Part shown: piece after piece, positions 27,128 to 34,892 of the stretch
Numbering within the stretch: position 1 is the first letter of the stretch
Layout: the number at the start of each line of letters is the position of its first letter
DNA from: Arthrobacter sp. AQ5-06
GTDB taxonomy: Bacteria; Actinomycetota; Actinomycetes; Actinomycetales; Micrococcaceae
DNA: 55,235 nucleotides
Direction of reading: 5' to 3'
Assembly: GCF_003287955.1 (NCBI RefSeq)
Contig: NZ_QMKP01000021.1
Span: 1-55,235, forward strand
Notes under the pieces: model-generated
What the model saw: only the letters and a program-made list of their open reading frames with translations
What the model was told of the DNA's origin: nothing
The model's database searches: none
Position numbers and translations under genes: made by a program

Positions 27128-27646
27128 GTGCGTAATCTCATCTTCAACATCTCCGCAAGCAAAGGAAATACCGTAACAACTCCCCCGGATAACACTCCGC
27201 AGAACCAACCGGCGGCCACCCGCATCGTGGCCGGCCAGACTTCCGCTCCGAAGCGTCCGCTCGGTCTGAAAATCGGCATCGCAGAGCTCAAGCTCGGCTA
27301 TTTCGGCAACGTGACGCACGCCCCCGCCGCGGCAGGTGTCAGCCAGGGCTACATCGCCGACGAGCTGGGCCATACCAAGCTCAGCACGCAGGGCGCGGCT
27401 GCAGGCGAAAAGGCCAGCGTCATCAACGACGCCCTCAAAGGAAGCGGCAGGCGCTGGGCTCGGCAAGGAGTAGGCCTCACTGCTCAGGCTGCATCGTCAC
27501 GCAACCCGCCCCTTCGCGTGCAACTTCTCCCAGTTCCATGCGGGTGGGCGGGATTCCGCGTACCAGCGGTTCTTTTGGGCAGCCGCTCTTCGGATGTTCA
27601 CAGCATCCCGCTAAAAGGCCCGCGTGGAGAGACAATGACTGTATGA
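27128..27646 (+). CDS. Unrecognised open reading frame, uncertain start
   Basis: The stretch at 27180-27450 has strong coding character with GC-rich third positions; it reads TTPPDNTPQNQPAATRIVAG and later AAAGVSQGYIADELGHTKLS. A good ribosome site (AAAGGAA at 27162) is followed by GTA, not a start codon, so initiation at GTG 27128 or TTG 27083 is only a fallback. YIADELGHTKLST is faintly like the C-terminal His box of tyrosine recombinases, but no Arg or Tyr can be placed. The last 55 codons look non-coding. The frame ends by an ATGA overlap with the next gene. Confidence 0.35.
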   Translation: MRNLIFNISASKGNTVTTPPDNTPQNQPAATRIVAGQTSAPKRPLGLKIGIAELKLGYFGNVTHAPAAAGVSQGYIADELGHTKLSTQGAAAGEKASVINDALKGSGRRWARQGVGLTAQAASSRNPPLRVQLLPVPCGWAGFRVPAVLLGSRSSDVHSIPLKGPRGETMTV

Positions 27647-28014
27647 GCTCAGAAGAACCGCTGACACCCGCCGTTGGACCGCCCACGCCAGCGTCCGAGC
27701 CCACGGTTCAGCGCACCGAACCCGTCTCGCCGCCTGCGAGAAAGTCTTCTCCCTCCCGTGTCACACGGGCTGCGGTCATTTGGAGTGCCGTGGCGGTCAG
27801 CCTCGTGGTGCTGGTGCTGCTGATCATCTTCTTCATCCAGAACCAGGACATGGTCTCGGTCAAGTTCCTTGGCTGGGAGGGCCGTCTTGCCCAGGGTGTG
27901 GCGTTCTTCATAGCCGCCGTCGGGGGCGGCATACTGGTGGCGATCGCGGGCGGTGCGCGCATTCTGCAGCTCCGCCGTACCGAACGACGGCGGCGCAAGG
28001 TCACGAACCTCTAG
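27643..28014 (+). CDS. LapA-domain membrane protein
   Basis: 123 residues. A disordered Pro-rich N-terminus is followed by two helices, AAVIWSAVAVSLVVLVLLII and GVAFFIAAVGGGILVAIAGG, separated by FFIQNQDMVSVKFLGWEG. That linker is the LapA/DUF1049 signature. A basic tail (RRTERRRRK) ends it. GGAGA lies 12 bp before ATG 27643. A role in envelope assembly is assumed from the family. Confidence 0.85.
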   Translation: MSSEEPLTPAVGPPTPASEPTVQRTEPVSPPARKSSPSRVTRAAVIWSAVAVSLVVLVLLIIFFIQNQDMVSVKFLGWEGRLAQGVAFFIAAVGGGILVAIAGGARILQLRRTERRRRKVTNL

Positions 28015-28044
28015 CAGCCGAGCTGCTGCCCCTGTCCCCCCGTC

Positions 28045-28989
28045 CTACTCCCGCGGAACCGCATTCAGTTCCGCGCGGGTGGGCGGGTTGGCGCCGGGCC
28101 TCGAAACGGTAACGGCAGCTGCCCGGGAGGCGTGGGCCAGGAGCTCAGCCAGGCCCTCGGCCGGAAGCTCGCGCAGGTCCTTCCGGTTCTGCGCGCCGTC
28201 AAGGCCCCGGTCCACGATCCCCGACAGCAGCGCGGCCATAAAGGAATCACCGGCGCCCACGGTGTCGGCCACCTCCACGCGAGGCGCGTCAATCGCAGCT
28301 TCACCTGCGGCCGTAATCCCCCACGGACCGGCTGCTCCCCGCGTGACCACCACCAGGCTCGGCCCCTCGGAGCCGCCCAACGACAGCCAGCGGCGGGCTG
28401 ATTCCAGCACGTCCACACCCGGGTACAGCCACTCCAGATCCTCGTCGGAGGCCTTGACCACGTCCGCGAGGGTGACAAACTTCTCCGCCTGCCGCCGCGC
28501 ATAATCCACGTCGGTGATGATGCTGGGCCGGCAGTTGGGATCGAAACTGATCGTCGCGGACGGGTGGGCGTGCTCGACGGCGGCGAGCACCGCTGCGGCG
28601 CCCGGCGCCAGCATCGTGGCGATGGAGCCCGTATGTAGCAGGGTGGTTCCCTGCAGCATAAAGGCGAGGCGGGCGTCCAGGCCGGGAAGCTCCCAGGCGA
28701 GGTCGAACGTGTAGGTGGCGGCGCCGGCGTCGTCAATTACGGCGGTGGCCACGCTCGTTGGCAGCTCATCGGGGCCGAGCGGCAGCATGACGGAGCTGGA
28801 GCGCAGGTGCGCCGCCACCGAATCCCCGTAGGCGTCGCGGCCATAGCGGCCGATGAACTGCACGGGATGATCGAGACGGGCCAGCCCTACCGCGACGTTA
28901 AGGGGGCTGCCGCCTACGTGGGCTTCGATTCCGGAGGCGCGCTGGACAACGTCAACAAGGCCTTCGCCGATAACTGTGAGCATGGTCAT
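28045..28989 (-). CDS. PfkB-family sugar kinase (fructokinase-like)
   Basis: 314 residues from ATG 28989. The N-terminus is LTVIGEGLVDVV with GGSPLNVAVGLARL. Substrate-side RYGRDAYGDSVAAHL and the ATP-side signature DTVGAGDSFMAALLSG, with its catalytic Asp, are intact. Fructose or a related sugar is the likely substrate. It is divergent from a broken sialidase start at 29072, which suggests an ancestral carbohydrate cluster. Confidence 0.88.
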   Translation of the reverse strand: MTMLTVIGEGLVDVVQRASGIEAHVGGSPLNVAVGLARLDHPVQFIGRYGRDAYGDSVAAHLRSSSVMLPLGPDELPTSVATAVIDDAGAATYTFDLAWELPGLDARLAFMLQGTTLLHTGSIATMLAPGAAAVLAAVEHAHPSATISFDPNCRPSIITDVDYARRQAEKFVTLADVVKASDEDLEWLYPGVDVLESARRWLSLGGSEGPSLVVVTRGAAGPWGITAAGEAAIDAPRVEVADTVGAGDSFMAALLSGIVDRGLDGAQNRKDLRELPAEGLAELLAHASRAAAVTVSRPGANPPTRAELNAVPRE

Positions 28990-29071
28990 ACTCTGCCAGA
29001 CATGCGCCCGGCCCACACAGCATATGACGCGACCCCTACCATGGAGATATGACATCCCATGTCTCCGATCA

Positions 29072-29164
29072 ATGACGGCTGCCGAGCCCGACGTCGAACA
29101 CGTCCTCGCGGTCCGGGGCACCGGCGGCTACCGCCGATACAGGATCCCCGCCCTCGCCGTCTCG
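29072..29164 (+). pseudogene. Sialidase 5' remnant
   Basis: From ATG 29072 the peptide has HVLAVRGTGGYRRYRIPALA then VS, the start of BNR-repeat exo-sialidases, whose RIP Arg binds the sialate carboxylate. After residue 31 the similarity stops abruptly at 29164 and the frame ends 11 codons later. The rest of the gene, about 350 codons, is gone. The break marks the left edge of inserted-looking DNA that carries the cupredoxin genes. Confidence 0.65.
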
Positions 29165-29288
29165 CGGCTGTTTAGGTGGCGGCGGGGCAGTCCGTGAGGG
29201 CGGCGGTGACGAATAGCGTGTGCAGGGGTGGTTTCCTGATGGGCGCGCCGTCCGGCGTGTGGAGGACACATCCATGGAAGGGATTGTC

Positions 29289-29687
29289 ATGAGAATGAGC
29301 AACAAGGTCCTGGTCGTAGCTGCGGCTGTGTCGTTGGCCGGGATCACAGGATGCGCCGGTTCGGGCGGGGGCTCGTATACCACGCCGCCTCCGGCCAGCA
29401 GCGCCGCTTCTGCCTCAGCTGATGCTTCGGCACCGGCCGGTGACGCGACCATTACGATCAGGGACTTCGCGTATGAGGTTCCCGCGTCCGTGAAGCCGGC
29501 GGCTATGGTGACGGTGACGAACGCGGACAGGGCTCCCCACACGATCACCGCCAAGGACGAAGGCGGTTTCGACGTTGAGGTCCCTGCCGGCGGGACAGTC
29601 ACTTTTCAGGCTCCGGCTGCCCCGGGCGAATACGGGATCATCTGCACTTTTCATCCCCAGATGAGCGGGACGCTGGTCGTGAAATGA
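29289..29687 (+). CDS. Cupredoxin lipoprotein (plastocyanin-like)
   Basis: 132 residues from ATG 29289; ATG 29274, five codons earlier, also has a good ribosome site. A lipoprotein signal ends SLAGITGC. After an Ser/Ala linker comes a cupredoxin domain, with the copper ligands His in APHTITAK and Cys, His and Met in IICTFHPQMSGTLVVK. It should carry electrons or hold copper on the outer face of the membrane. It overlaps the next gene by four bases. A paralogue lies at 32623. Confidence 0.88.
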   Translation: MRMSNKVLVVAAAVSLAGITGCAGSGGGSYTTPPPASSAASASADASAPAGDATITIRDFAYEVPASVKPAAMVTVTNADRAPHTITAKDEGGFDVEVPAGGTVTFQAPAAPGEYGIICTFHPQMSGTLVVK

Positions 29688-30163
29688 GCTGGCAGCGTGA
29701 CAAACCGGCAAAACGAAGGATGATCCTGTGGGGGCTGCGGGTCTGCGCCGCGGCGGGCCTGGTTGTCAGTGCCGTGGTCCATGTCCAGCTCGCCCCGGGT
29801 TATCAGCAGGCAGCCCCGGGTGGTGTCGGACAAGGCACCCTGTTCTTGATCCAGGCGGGTGCGGCGGTCCTGGCCGCGGCGTTTGTTCTGCTTCGAGGTT
29901 CACGGACCGCTTTCGCGGCCGCCGCAGCCGTGGGGTTCTCTTCCCTGGGCGCGGTCATCCTTTACCGGTACGTCCAGGTCCCGGCCATCGGGCCGCTGCC
30001 GTCGATGTACGAACCGGTCTGGTACACGGCCAAGGTTCTCACGGCGGTCGCCGAAGCCGTCGCGGGAGGGCTGTCTCTGACCGGCCTTGCCCTGCAAGGG
30101 CGAGGAGCGCGGTTCGGATCAGCCACACAGAGGCGCGGGCGCCAGGGCCCGTCGCGGACCTGA
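29684..30163 (+). CDS. Four-helix membrane protein, function unknown
   Basis: 159 residues with four helices, near VCAAAGLVVSAVVHVQLAPG, GTLFLIQAGAAVLAAAFVLL, AFAAAAAVGFSSLGAVILY and VLTAVAEAVAGGLSLTGLAL. The His in VVHVQL and a YVQVPAIGPLP loop are notable. The basic C-terminus is cytoplasmic. Its ATGA overlap with the cupredoxin gene argues for a joint role at the membrane, perhaps electron or copper transfer; that is inference. Confidence 0.75.
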   Translation: MSWQRDKPAKRRMILWGLRVCAAAGLVVSAVVHVQLAPGYQQAAPGGVGQGTLFLIQAGAAVLAAAFVLLRGSRTAFAAAAAVGFSSLGAVILYRYVQVPAIGPLPSMYEPVWYTAKVLTAVAEAVAGGLSLTGLALQGRGARFGSATQRRGRQGPSRT

Positions 30164-30370
30164 GGAACCACCGAAAGTTACTGCCCGCGCAGGCTTTTCC
30201 GTGGCCTGCCCGGCTCACACCGGGTTTGACTAAAATTGCGACAACCAAATAGTTGTGGTCAATATCACTTGTTTACCCATCCTTTTGATGTTTGGCTTCG
30301 AAGTGCCAGTGTCCCTTCCTTTGGGACGTCATCAACATCACACGTGCGTGTATTTGAGGAGATATTTCAA
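30164..30370 (+). promoter_or_regulatory. Intergenic promoter region of the CHRD gene
   Basis: 207 bp without a gene. GCAGGC/GCCTGC at 30189-30209 and CCCGG/CCGGG just after could form weak hairpins ending the upstream transcript. TTGACT at 30226-30231 is a good -35 match, followed by AT-rich DNA with the inverted repeat ACAAC-N6-GTTGT at 30241-30256. No clear -10 is evident at the ideal distance. GAGGAGAT before 30371 is the ribosome site. Confidence 0.45.
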
Positions 30371-31141
30371 ATGAACAAGACACTCCGCTTTATGGCAGTA
30401 CCCACCCTGGCTTTGGGCGCACTTGCCCTTTCCGGGTCCCCGGCAATGGCCGCGGACCAGTCCTACCAGTCCACGCTGGGCCAGCTCAACGGCAGTGCCG
30501 GCTCGGGCACCATCACCGTTGATGTCACGGGCAACCAGGCCCACGTCGTGTTGAAGGTTTCGGGCATGCCCGCAACCTTCATGGACGCCCCGTACCCGCA
30601 CGTCCAGCACATCCACGGCGGCAAGCAGGGCACCTGCCCGGACCCGTCTGCCGATAAGGACGGCGACAAGGTTATCTCCACCACCGAGGGCGACCCGTTC
30701 TACGGCCCGATCCAGACCACGCTCTCGACCAGCGGTGACACGAGCCCGGCAGCGGGCCTTGACCTGAAGGTCGGCGGCCAGGGCGCGGCCTACACCGTTG
30801 ACCGCACGTTCGAACTGAACGCCGAGACCAAGGCATCCCTGAAAGCAGGAACCGCCGTTGTGGTCGTCCATGGCCTTGACCCTGCCACCCTCAGCGCTGC
30901 AGGACAAGCCGCCAAGTCCGACCTGGCACCGACCCTTCCGCTGGCCGCTACCTCCCCTGCCCTGTGCGGGACCTTGAAGGCTGGTCAGATGAAGATGCCC
31001 GCGGGCGGCGCTGACACCGGCATCACCCAGGAAACCGGCACCGACACCGGAGCCCTCGCCCTCGGCGGTGGCCTCGTTCTCGTTGCTCTCGCCGGCGGAG
31101 CCTACGTGGTCCGCCGCCGCAGCGCCGGCACAGCAGCCTAA
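30371..31141 (+). CDS. CHRD-like secreted protein with C-terminal anchor
   Basis: 256 residues. A signal peptide ends SGSPAMA-A. The mature part has the CHRD-like pattern SYQSTLGQLNGS, GTITVDVTGNQAHVVLKVSG, HVQHIHGG and VVVVHGLDPATL. A Gly-rich stretch precedes the tail TQETGTDTGALALGGGL, a hydrophobic helix and VVRRRSAGTAA. That tail is built like a sortase signal, though without a standard LPxTG. The class F sortase gene follows 24 bp later. Confidence 0.8.
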   Translation: MNKTLRFMAVPTLALGALALSGSPAMAADQSYQSTLGQLNGSAGSGTITVDVTGNQAHVVLKVSGMPATFMDAPYPHVQHIHGGKQGTCPDPSADKDGDKVISTTEGDPFYGPIQTTLSTSGDTSPAAGLDLKVGGQGAAYTVDRTFELNAETKASLKAGTAVVVVHGLDPATLSAAGQAAKSDLAPTLPLAATSPALCGTLKAGQMKMPAGGADTGITQETGTDTGALALGGGLVLVALAGGAYVVRRRSAGTAA

Positions 31142-31165
31142 GCACGAGCCGACCGGATCACTACT

Positions 31166-31861
31166 GTGACAACCACGAATCCCGGCCACCGCGGAGGCCT
31201 CCTGGCCTCCGCGGCGGCCGGGGTTCTGCTCGCCATGTCCCTGGCCGGTTGCGCCGCCGGACCTGCCACCGCCCCGGACGCCGGTCCGGCTCCGGTCTCA
31301 CCTTCGGTGGGGACCAGCGCTCCCGCGGGTCCGCCCCCGGCAACGGACGCCCCCGCACCCGCCGCACCGGAGGCACCGCCCACGCAGCAGCTTCCGCCGG
31401 TGCTCGGCGCTTCAGATCCCGTCACCCTGAGCATTCCCTCGATCGGGGTCCGGACGGATCTTCTCCATCTGGGGCTGCGCGAGAACGGGTCCCTGGAAGT
31501 ACCACCAGATACCGGCAACGGCGCGCCCGCCAGCTGGTACAACGGCTCCCCGACCCCGGGGGATCGAGGGCCCTCCGTGATGCTCGGCCACGTGAACGCC
31601 CTGGGCGGGAACACCGGGGTCTTCGCGGAGCTCCAGAAGCTCAAAAATGGCGACGAGATCAACGTGTCCCGAACCGACGGCAGCACCGCCGTGTTCACCG
31701 TTGACCGCGGAGCCCTCTACAGCAAGAACGAGTTCCCCACCCTCGAGGTCTACGGCAACACCCCGGGAGCTGAGCTCCGGCTCATTACCTGCGACGGCTA
31801 TGACCCCGCCACCGGGCTCTTCGATGACAACTACGTCATCTACGCCAAACTCAAAGCCTGA
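31166..31861 (+). CDS. Class F sortase
   Basis: 231 residues from GTG 31166. The N-terminus ends LAMSLAGC, a lipobox-like anchor, then a Pro/Ala-rich linker of about 50 residues. The catalytic domain has VTLSIPSIGVRTDLLHLGL, MLGHVNALGGNTGVFAEL with the active His, and ELRLITCDGYDPATGLF with the active Cys. Class F sortases attach proteins to the cell wall in actinobacteria. The CHRD protein just upstream is the likely client, by position. Confidence 0.85.
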   Translation: MTTTNPGHRGGLLASAAAGVLLAMSLAGCAAGPATAPDAGPAPVSPSVGTSAPAGPPPATDAPAPAAPEAPPTQQLPPVLGASDPVTLSIPSIGVRTDLLHLGLRENGSLEVPPDTGNGAPASWYNGSPTPGDRGPSVMLGHVNALGGNTGVFAELQKLKNGDEINVSRTDGSTAVFTVDRGALYSKNEFPTLEVYGNTPGAELRLITCDGYDPATGLFDDNYVIYAKLKA

Positions 31862-31907
31862 CTACGGCCGCTGACCCGCAAAACGGGGCGGCCAGGATGG
31901 AAGAGCT

Positions 31908-32549
31908 GTGAAACATCACAAGTCTTTGCTGGCCTCCGTGGCCTTGTCCGCTCTGCTGCTTTCCGGCTGCGCAGCCGCTGCCGGTTCCGTTTCCGCGCCG
32001 TCGGAGGTTTCGACGCCGGCCCCGTCCGCAACCACGCCCGAGGCAGGGCACACTGCCAGCCACGGCGACGGGCACCACAGTGGGGGAACGTCCTCGCCCG
32101 GAGCAACGGTGGACGGACCCAGCGACGCTGCCCTGATGGTCTGCGGAGACCAGCCAATGGACAGGCTCACATCGATCCTTGACCTTGACTCGGACCCGCA
32201 CACCGTCAGCGACTGGGCAAACAGCACCTTCACCTGTACCTACCACCTAAAGGTGGGGGCACTGGTGATTTCGGTCCAGGAAGCCGCTGACAAGGCCTCA
32301 GCCCTGAAATACTTCGACGCGATGCAGGCCCTGGCGAAAGACGCCAAACCCATCGAAGGCCTCGCGAATCTGGGCTTCCCGGCCTACGAAACCACCGACG
32401 GGTCAGCCATTTTCCAAAAAGATGCCTTCATCCTGCACGTGGACGCCAGCGGCCTGCCCGCCACCCTCGGACCGGAAAGCATCACCAGGAACGCCCTGGC
32501 CTACCAGCTCTCCACCACCATCCTCGCCTGCTGGGTCGAACACTCCTGA
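31908..32549 (+). CDS. Lipoprotein of unknown function
   Basis: 213 residues from GTG 31908. The signal peptide ends SALLLSGC, a good lipobox. A linker rich in Ser, Thr, Pro and His (GHTASHGDGHHSGG) could bind metal. The C-terminal 140 residues form a soluble domain with two Cys in ALMVCGDQPMDRL and TFTCTYHL, probably disulfide-bonded. The pattern is similar to DUF3558-type lipoproteins, but not convincing. It follows the sortase gene in the same direction. Confidence 0.7.
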   Translation: MKHHKSLLASVALSALLLSGCAAAAGSVSAPSEVSTPAPSATTPEAGHTASHGDGHHSGGTSSPGATVDGPSDAALMVCGDQPMDRLTSILDLDSDPHTVSDWANSTFTCTYHLKVGALVISVQEAADKASALKYFDAMQALAKDAKPIEGLANLGFPAYETTDGSAIFQKDAFILHVDASGLPATLGPESITRNALAYQLSTTILACWVEHS

Positions 32550-32622
32550 CAGCGACCTCAACCCCACCAGAACCGACAGCACGCCTTCTACCCACCCCCT
32601 GGAACCCACCGAAAGGTTCATC

Positions 32623-33066
32623 ATGAACACGACCACCAGAACTGCCTGGGCTCTCGGGGCAGCCGCAACGATGATTGCTCTCTCCGGTTGCGGGAACCCC
32701 GGAGCGTCCGGGCCCGGCACGACAACAGCACCACCAGCGGCAGAACAGACAACGTCGGCCCCGGCCCCCACCACTGAAACAAATCCCTCAACCCCCAAAC
32801 CAGCCTCTTCAGCCGCCGCGGCTTCAGCAAAAATCCTGATCAAGGGCTTCGCATACCAGGGAGCCGAAACCGTCAGCCCCGGAACCGAGATCACCGTCAC
32901 CAACGAGGACATCGAAGCGCACACCATCACCGCCGACACCGGTGCCGCGTTCGACGCCAACATCAAACCCGGCGCCGGCACCTTCAACGCCCCGACCGAA
33001 CCCGGCACCTACCCCTACCACTGCCGCTTCCACGGCAACATGCACGGCACACTCACCGTGAAATGA
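32623..33066 (+). CDS. Second cupredoxin lipoprotein
   Basis: 147 residues; GAAAGG six bases before ATG 32623. The lipobox is IALSGC. After an unusually long Pro/Thr linker comes a cupredoxin domain with ligands His in EAHTITADTG and Cys, His and Met in YHCRFHGNMHGTLTVK. It is paralogous to the protein at 29289 and ends the cassette. Both keep a full copper site. An electron-transfer or copper-handling role outside the membrane is likely. Confidence 0.88.
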   Translation: MNTTTRTAWALGAAATMIALSGCGNPGASGPGTTTAPPAAEQTTSAPAPTTETNPSTPKPASSAAAASAKILIKGFAYQGAETVSPGTEITVTNEDIEAHTITADTGAAFDANIKPGAGTFNAPTEPGTYPYHCRFHGNMHGTLTVK

Positions 33067-33100
33067 CACCCACAAGACCTGCCTGCAGTCCAGATACCTT

Positions 33101-33433
33101 CTAGTGCCGCGACAAGGCGGTGCGGCACTGTTTTCGAACTCGCCCAGCGTCGCCGTAGGCATCAAGCAAGACTGATCGGAGCCCGCCTGGGTCCGACGTT
33201 TCTGAATGGACATAGAACGAAGGCTTCGGCCCGATATTATCTGCCCGCGGTAGTAGATCAGCAATTCCTGGCTCTTGCGGAAAAACTCGAAGCTTGAGAC
33301 GGCCGTTCGGGCAGGTAAAGACGGTGTCATCCTGGACAACGTACTCGGCTCCCTCATCTGCCAATGACGCGACTACCGGCAGCAGCTTTTCGAGACTATC
33401 CACGCGCGCTTCGATTTCGATGTCCGTTGGCAT
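33101..33433 (-). pseudogene. Truncated CYTH (class IV adenylate cyclase/thiamine triphosphatase-like) gene
   Basis: From ATG 33433 the peptide has the family's EIEARV signature, then DDTVFTCPNGRLKLRVFP. The middle contains SFYVHSETSDPGGLRSVLLD, as in CYTH enzymes. After VRKQ the expected RxLY and terminal strands are replaced by CRTALSRH and a stop. About 60 residues are missing, so the tunnel fold cannot close. An inverted repeat GTGCCGC/GCGGCAC at 33104-33128 lies at the break. Confidence 0.7.
33104..33128. repeat. Inverted repeat at the CYTH break point
   Basis: GTGCCGC at 33104-33110 and GCGGCAC at 33122-33128 form a perfect 7-bp stem with an 11-base loop. It lies about 40 bp after the cupredoxin stop and could serve as its terminator. 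Because it also sits where the CYTH similarity ends, it may instead mark a recombination junction. Confidence 0.45.
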
Positions 33434-33508
33434 GATCACACTTGACCACAGCATGATCGACGGGCGGGCATCCCTAGCTGCCCGTAAGCCGGTCCGCTCA
33501 GGCAACCT

Positions 33509-33955
33509 TTACCGGGCGGTAAAGGTAAAGAATGTCACAGGGGACGCCGCGGCTCCCTGTGCCCGATAGAAGTCGAGAGCGTGCTTGTCTTCGTTGTCGG
33601 CCGGCACAAATACCTCGCCGAAGCCTGCTGACGCTGCGGCTTCGCGTAGTTCGAGAACCAGCCTGCTTCCAACGCCCTGTCTCTGGCGATCCTGGCGCAC
33701 CGCAAGGTCATAGATGAATACCTCTGACGATGGGGATCGCGTCATTGGCAGAATGTGGGCGGTGATGCCGCCAACAATGTCGTCACCGGCGAATGCGGCG
33801 ATGGCCCAAAACGAATCCCGATCGAGAAGCCAAACAAGATAGTCGTCGGTGAGCGGCTCGGCATCCTCTGCGAATACAGCAGCCATCATCGCGAACATGT
33901 CGCGCGCCGCTGTCAGATCGCCTCGGACGAGCCGCTTTGTCCAGAGAGTAGTCAC
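33509..33955 (-). CDS. AAC(3)-I-like GNAT acetyltransferase
   Basis: 148 residues. FWAIAAFAGDDIVGGITAHI and SEVFIYDLAVRQDRQRQGVG follow the pattern of aminoglycoside 3-N-acetyltransferase type I; the acetyl-CoA loop is RQRQGVGSRLV. ADNEDKHALDFYRAQGA at the end matches the same family. Resistance is not shown by sequence alone and environmental members often act on other amines. It lies among remnants between the cupredoxin cassette and the rhodanese gene. Confidence 0.75.
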   Translation of the reverse strand: MTTLWTKRLVRGDLTAARDMFAMMAAVFAEDAEPLTDDYLVWLLDRDSFWAIAAFAGDDIVGGITAHILPMTRSPSSEVFIYDLAVRQDRQRQGVGSRLVLELREAAASAGFGEVFVPADNEDKHALDFYRAQGAAASPVTFFTFTAR

Positions 33956-34081
33956 TTTGCAATCGTGTCATGCCCGATCGGCACGAACAATGCCGTCCGC
34001 AACAGCAACTTGGGGTCGAATCACCACTCTGAATTAGGTCCGTCACGGGAACGATCTTCGGGAATCTGCGAGACTTGCCCG

Positions 34082-34384
34082 ATGATTACCGAACACGCGT
34101 TGCTTCCCGTTATTTCTGGCCAGGAAGAAGATTTTGAGGCAGCGTTCGATCGGGCTCGTTTGATTATTGCGTCGATGCCTGGCTTTGTCTCGTTGTCGCT
34201 CTCGCGTTCGATCGAAACTCCCAGCACGTACTTGCTGCTCGTGCAGTGGGACAGTTTGGAGGACCACACCGTTGGTTTCAGGGGATCCCCGCAGTATCAG
34301 CAGTGGCGGGAGCTACTGCACAGGTTCTACGAGCCGTTTCCCCTGGTCGAACACTACAAGCTCGTGAACTCTGCTCCTCGGTAA
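34082..34384 (+). CDS. ABM-fold (antibiotic biosynthesis monooxygenase-like) protein
   Basis: 100 residues, one ABM domain: EHALLPVISGQEEDFEAAFD, then SMPGFVSLSLSRSIE, YLLLVQWDSLEDHTVGFRGS and the final HYKLV. These dimeric ferredoxin-like proteins handle quinones, haem or small aromatic compounds; many are of unknown function. The ribosome site is weak. Its stop overlaps the ATG of the broken lipoprotein gene. Confidence 0.85.
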   Translation: MITEHALLPVISGQEEDFEAAFDRARLIIASMPGFVSLSLSRSIETPSTYLLLVQWDSLEDHTVGFRGSPQYQQWRELLHRFYEPFPLVEHYKLVNSAPR

Positions 34385-34800
34385 TGCGCCCGTAGGCTGC
34401 CCCGGCGGCCGTCGCGGCGCTGCTCGGGTTCGCCCTTGCCGGGTGCCAGCCGGCAGCCGGGCCGTTGGCGGTGGGACCGTACGCGACGGTGCCAAGCCCG
34501 TCGTCGTCCGAGCTCGCGGCCATCGTCCAGGCTGCCGGCGAGGATCGCAACGGCACAGTTCTCGACGCTCCCACCGCCCCGCGCCTGGCTAACGGGCAGA
34601 CGACGGCGGCCTACCGGGCCAAGCGCGAGCGGGACCTCCCATACGCTCAGCTCGAAACGAATGGGCCGAGCAGCGTCCCGGCGGGCTACTCGTTGCCGCA
34701 GACCGCGACGTTCCGGGCATCCGCGGACGGCTGGCAGCTAGACAGCATCGCCCCTTCCGTGCACGGTGGCGGCTTGCCGATGTCCGTCGTCGAGGGCTGA
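34384..34800 (+). pseudogene. Lipoprotein gene with an early in-frame stop
   Basis: From ATG 34384 the frame reads MRP, then TAG at 34393-34395, then AAPAAVAALLGFALAGC, a perfect lipoprotein signal peptide with lipobox. The 120 following codons are open. The placement of the signal peptide shows the stop lies inside an otherwise intact reading frame, so a nonsense mutation (or sequencing error) is likely. The soluble part has no recognised domain. TTG 34465 in frame is too late to include the signal. Confidence 0.55.
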
Positions 34801-34892
34801 GAACTGTCCGTCACAGGATCCCTCACCGAACAGGGACGCCAGGGTGGTTCAATGCGCGCCACGAAACTGCCGCCCTCGGGTAGGTTGTTCGC

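Noticed and set aside
27128..27480. Tyrosine recombinase reading of the frame with LGHTKLST
   Set aside because: Only one short box is similar; the catalytic Arg and Tyr could not be placed.
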